DNA of 29,172 nt from Tubiluchus corallicola (lineage: Eukaryota > Priapulida > Priapulimorpha > Priapulimorphida > Tubiluchidae): positions 1 to 29,172 of the forward strand of contig JAQGDQ010001692.1 in assembly GCA_030141605.1 (NCBI GenBank), in the 5' to 3' direction. The position numbers and the translations under genes are program-made. Within the stretch, counting starts at the first letter, position 1, and every line of letters begins with the position of its first letter. The notes beneath the pieces are model-generated. The model worked only from the letters and a program-made list of their open reading frames with translations, ran no database searches and was not told the DNA's origin. This document shows positions 28,330 through 29,172 of the stretch, one piece after another.

Positions 28330-29172
28330 GATTATTTTTGCAAATACAGTGGGCTCATTAACTGATTTAGTCATTTTTGAGTTGGCAGTTTGCATAAACA
28401 ATAAAACAACACGTTCTGGTTGAGCACGTTATGATGTTTACAATACTATGCTATTGAAATTGCTGTACTGCAATAGTTTTACTGCTGATAAATTATGCTG
28501 TGAAAAGATTTTTGTTGTCGCAATTTCAGTTATTAACGTATTCTTTGAAATATCCCAGATATTTTTGAAATAACTCGGAGGTTGCTGGCTAACTCAAATG
28601 TGTACATATCCTCAACATACTGTCTGAAATACGACAGAATATTTACTTAAGACTACAGTAGATCGACAGTGCAAATGCGATAAGTAGACTGTTTGCCTAT
28701 AGTTGTCTCTCTTTGGTAGATCTCTGTTAGTTGTTATATCACTTTTTCTCTCGCATTTTAATATAATTTTACAATTATGTTGTCTCTCAAATAGAAGTGA
28801 AACACTAAAAGCACTTACAATTACAACTAGCAGAAGTAGCGACAGCTGTAGCACCTATTAGATAGTGCTATACATGAATTTACACTTCTGCTTTAATGTC
28901 AAAATTCAAGATAAGTACATCAAACTTAAAACGTGCTACAGATTAATACTACATACAGAGTCGCAAAATAAATTTAGGCTTCACGATTTGTATGATTCTT
29001 AATCGTTTGCTTTTTGAGAAATGATCTTGTACCTATTTAGAGCGCAACTTCTTGGTAATTAATATAATTTTAACTAATAAACACCACTAAAAATTAATCA
29101 ACAATTATAATAATATTGTACACAATTTTCTGTAACATGCGGTGCCCCCTCTCTCGGCTAATTCCAAACTAA
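28330..29172. other. AT-rich end of window, no gene
   Basis: No supported frame, repeat or RNA gene recognised. Confidence 0.55.

Overview
This is AT-rich metazoan genomic DNA, not prokaryotic. Coding sequence lies in short exons with canonical GT/AG borders on the minus strand. The introns carry MITE-like DNA transposons, LINE scraps, SINE-like tRNA- and 5S-derived pieces, and minisatellites. I cannot name the species. The repeat mix (pogo/Tigger-like and hAT-like ends, LINE C-terminal fragments) fits an invertebrate or basal chordate. 

One gene explains all the convincing coding signal. It runs on the minus strand from the ATG at 26384 to the TAA at 5264, in 19 coding exons. I joined these by hand from splice sites and codon phase. 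The joined length is 3234 nt (1077 residues plus stop), every exon junction keeps frame, and several zinc fingers become complete only across a junction. The predicted protein has, in order: four dispersed C2H2 fingers (residues 26-226); one RGRPKG AT-hook and a basic SGRVTKRPKDY motif (239-286); two RGRPRK AT-hooks around a proline run (334-369); an acidic linker (382-543); nine C2H2 fingers (575-838, the first atypical); and an acidic, Gln/Val/Thr-rich C-terminus with a duplicated GH(F/Y)VQL motif (941-966). This is the layout of a nuclear DNA-binding regulator. It resembles the ZFAT or ZNF335 style of architecture, but I cannot assign orthology. 

Layout by region. 1-5260: repeats only (LINE fragments, a pogo-like MITE, a hAT-like MITE). 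5264-8491: C-terminal exons 19-15. 9341-14155: the main finger cluster (exons 14-11), interrupted by a tandem array built from a piece of exon 13. 14656-18801: acidic and AT-hook exons (10-6), including a 50-nt micro-exon. 19551-26384: N-terminal finger exons (5-1), separated by a 3-kb 22-bp minisatellite and a 20-bp minisatellite. 26400-29172: upstream region with a 20-bp minisatellite carrying about 30 copies of CACGTG, then AT-rich DNA with one dispersed repeat. 

The most unusual feature is how closely tandem repeats are tied to splice sites in this one gene. The 3' end of exon 13 plus its donor has been amplified to ten copies. The acceptor of exon 12 sits inside a minisatellite unit whose family forms a second array, in the opposite orientation, in intron 6. 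The 22-bp array starts only about 14 nt from the exon 3 donor and fills almost all of intron 3. I see no defence, CRISPR, toxin or other mobile gene system here.
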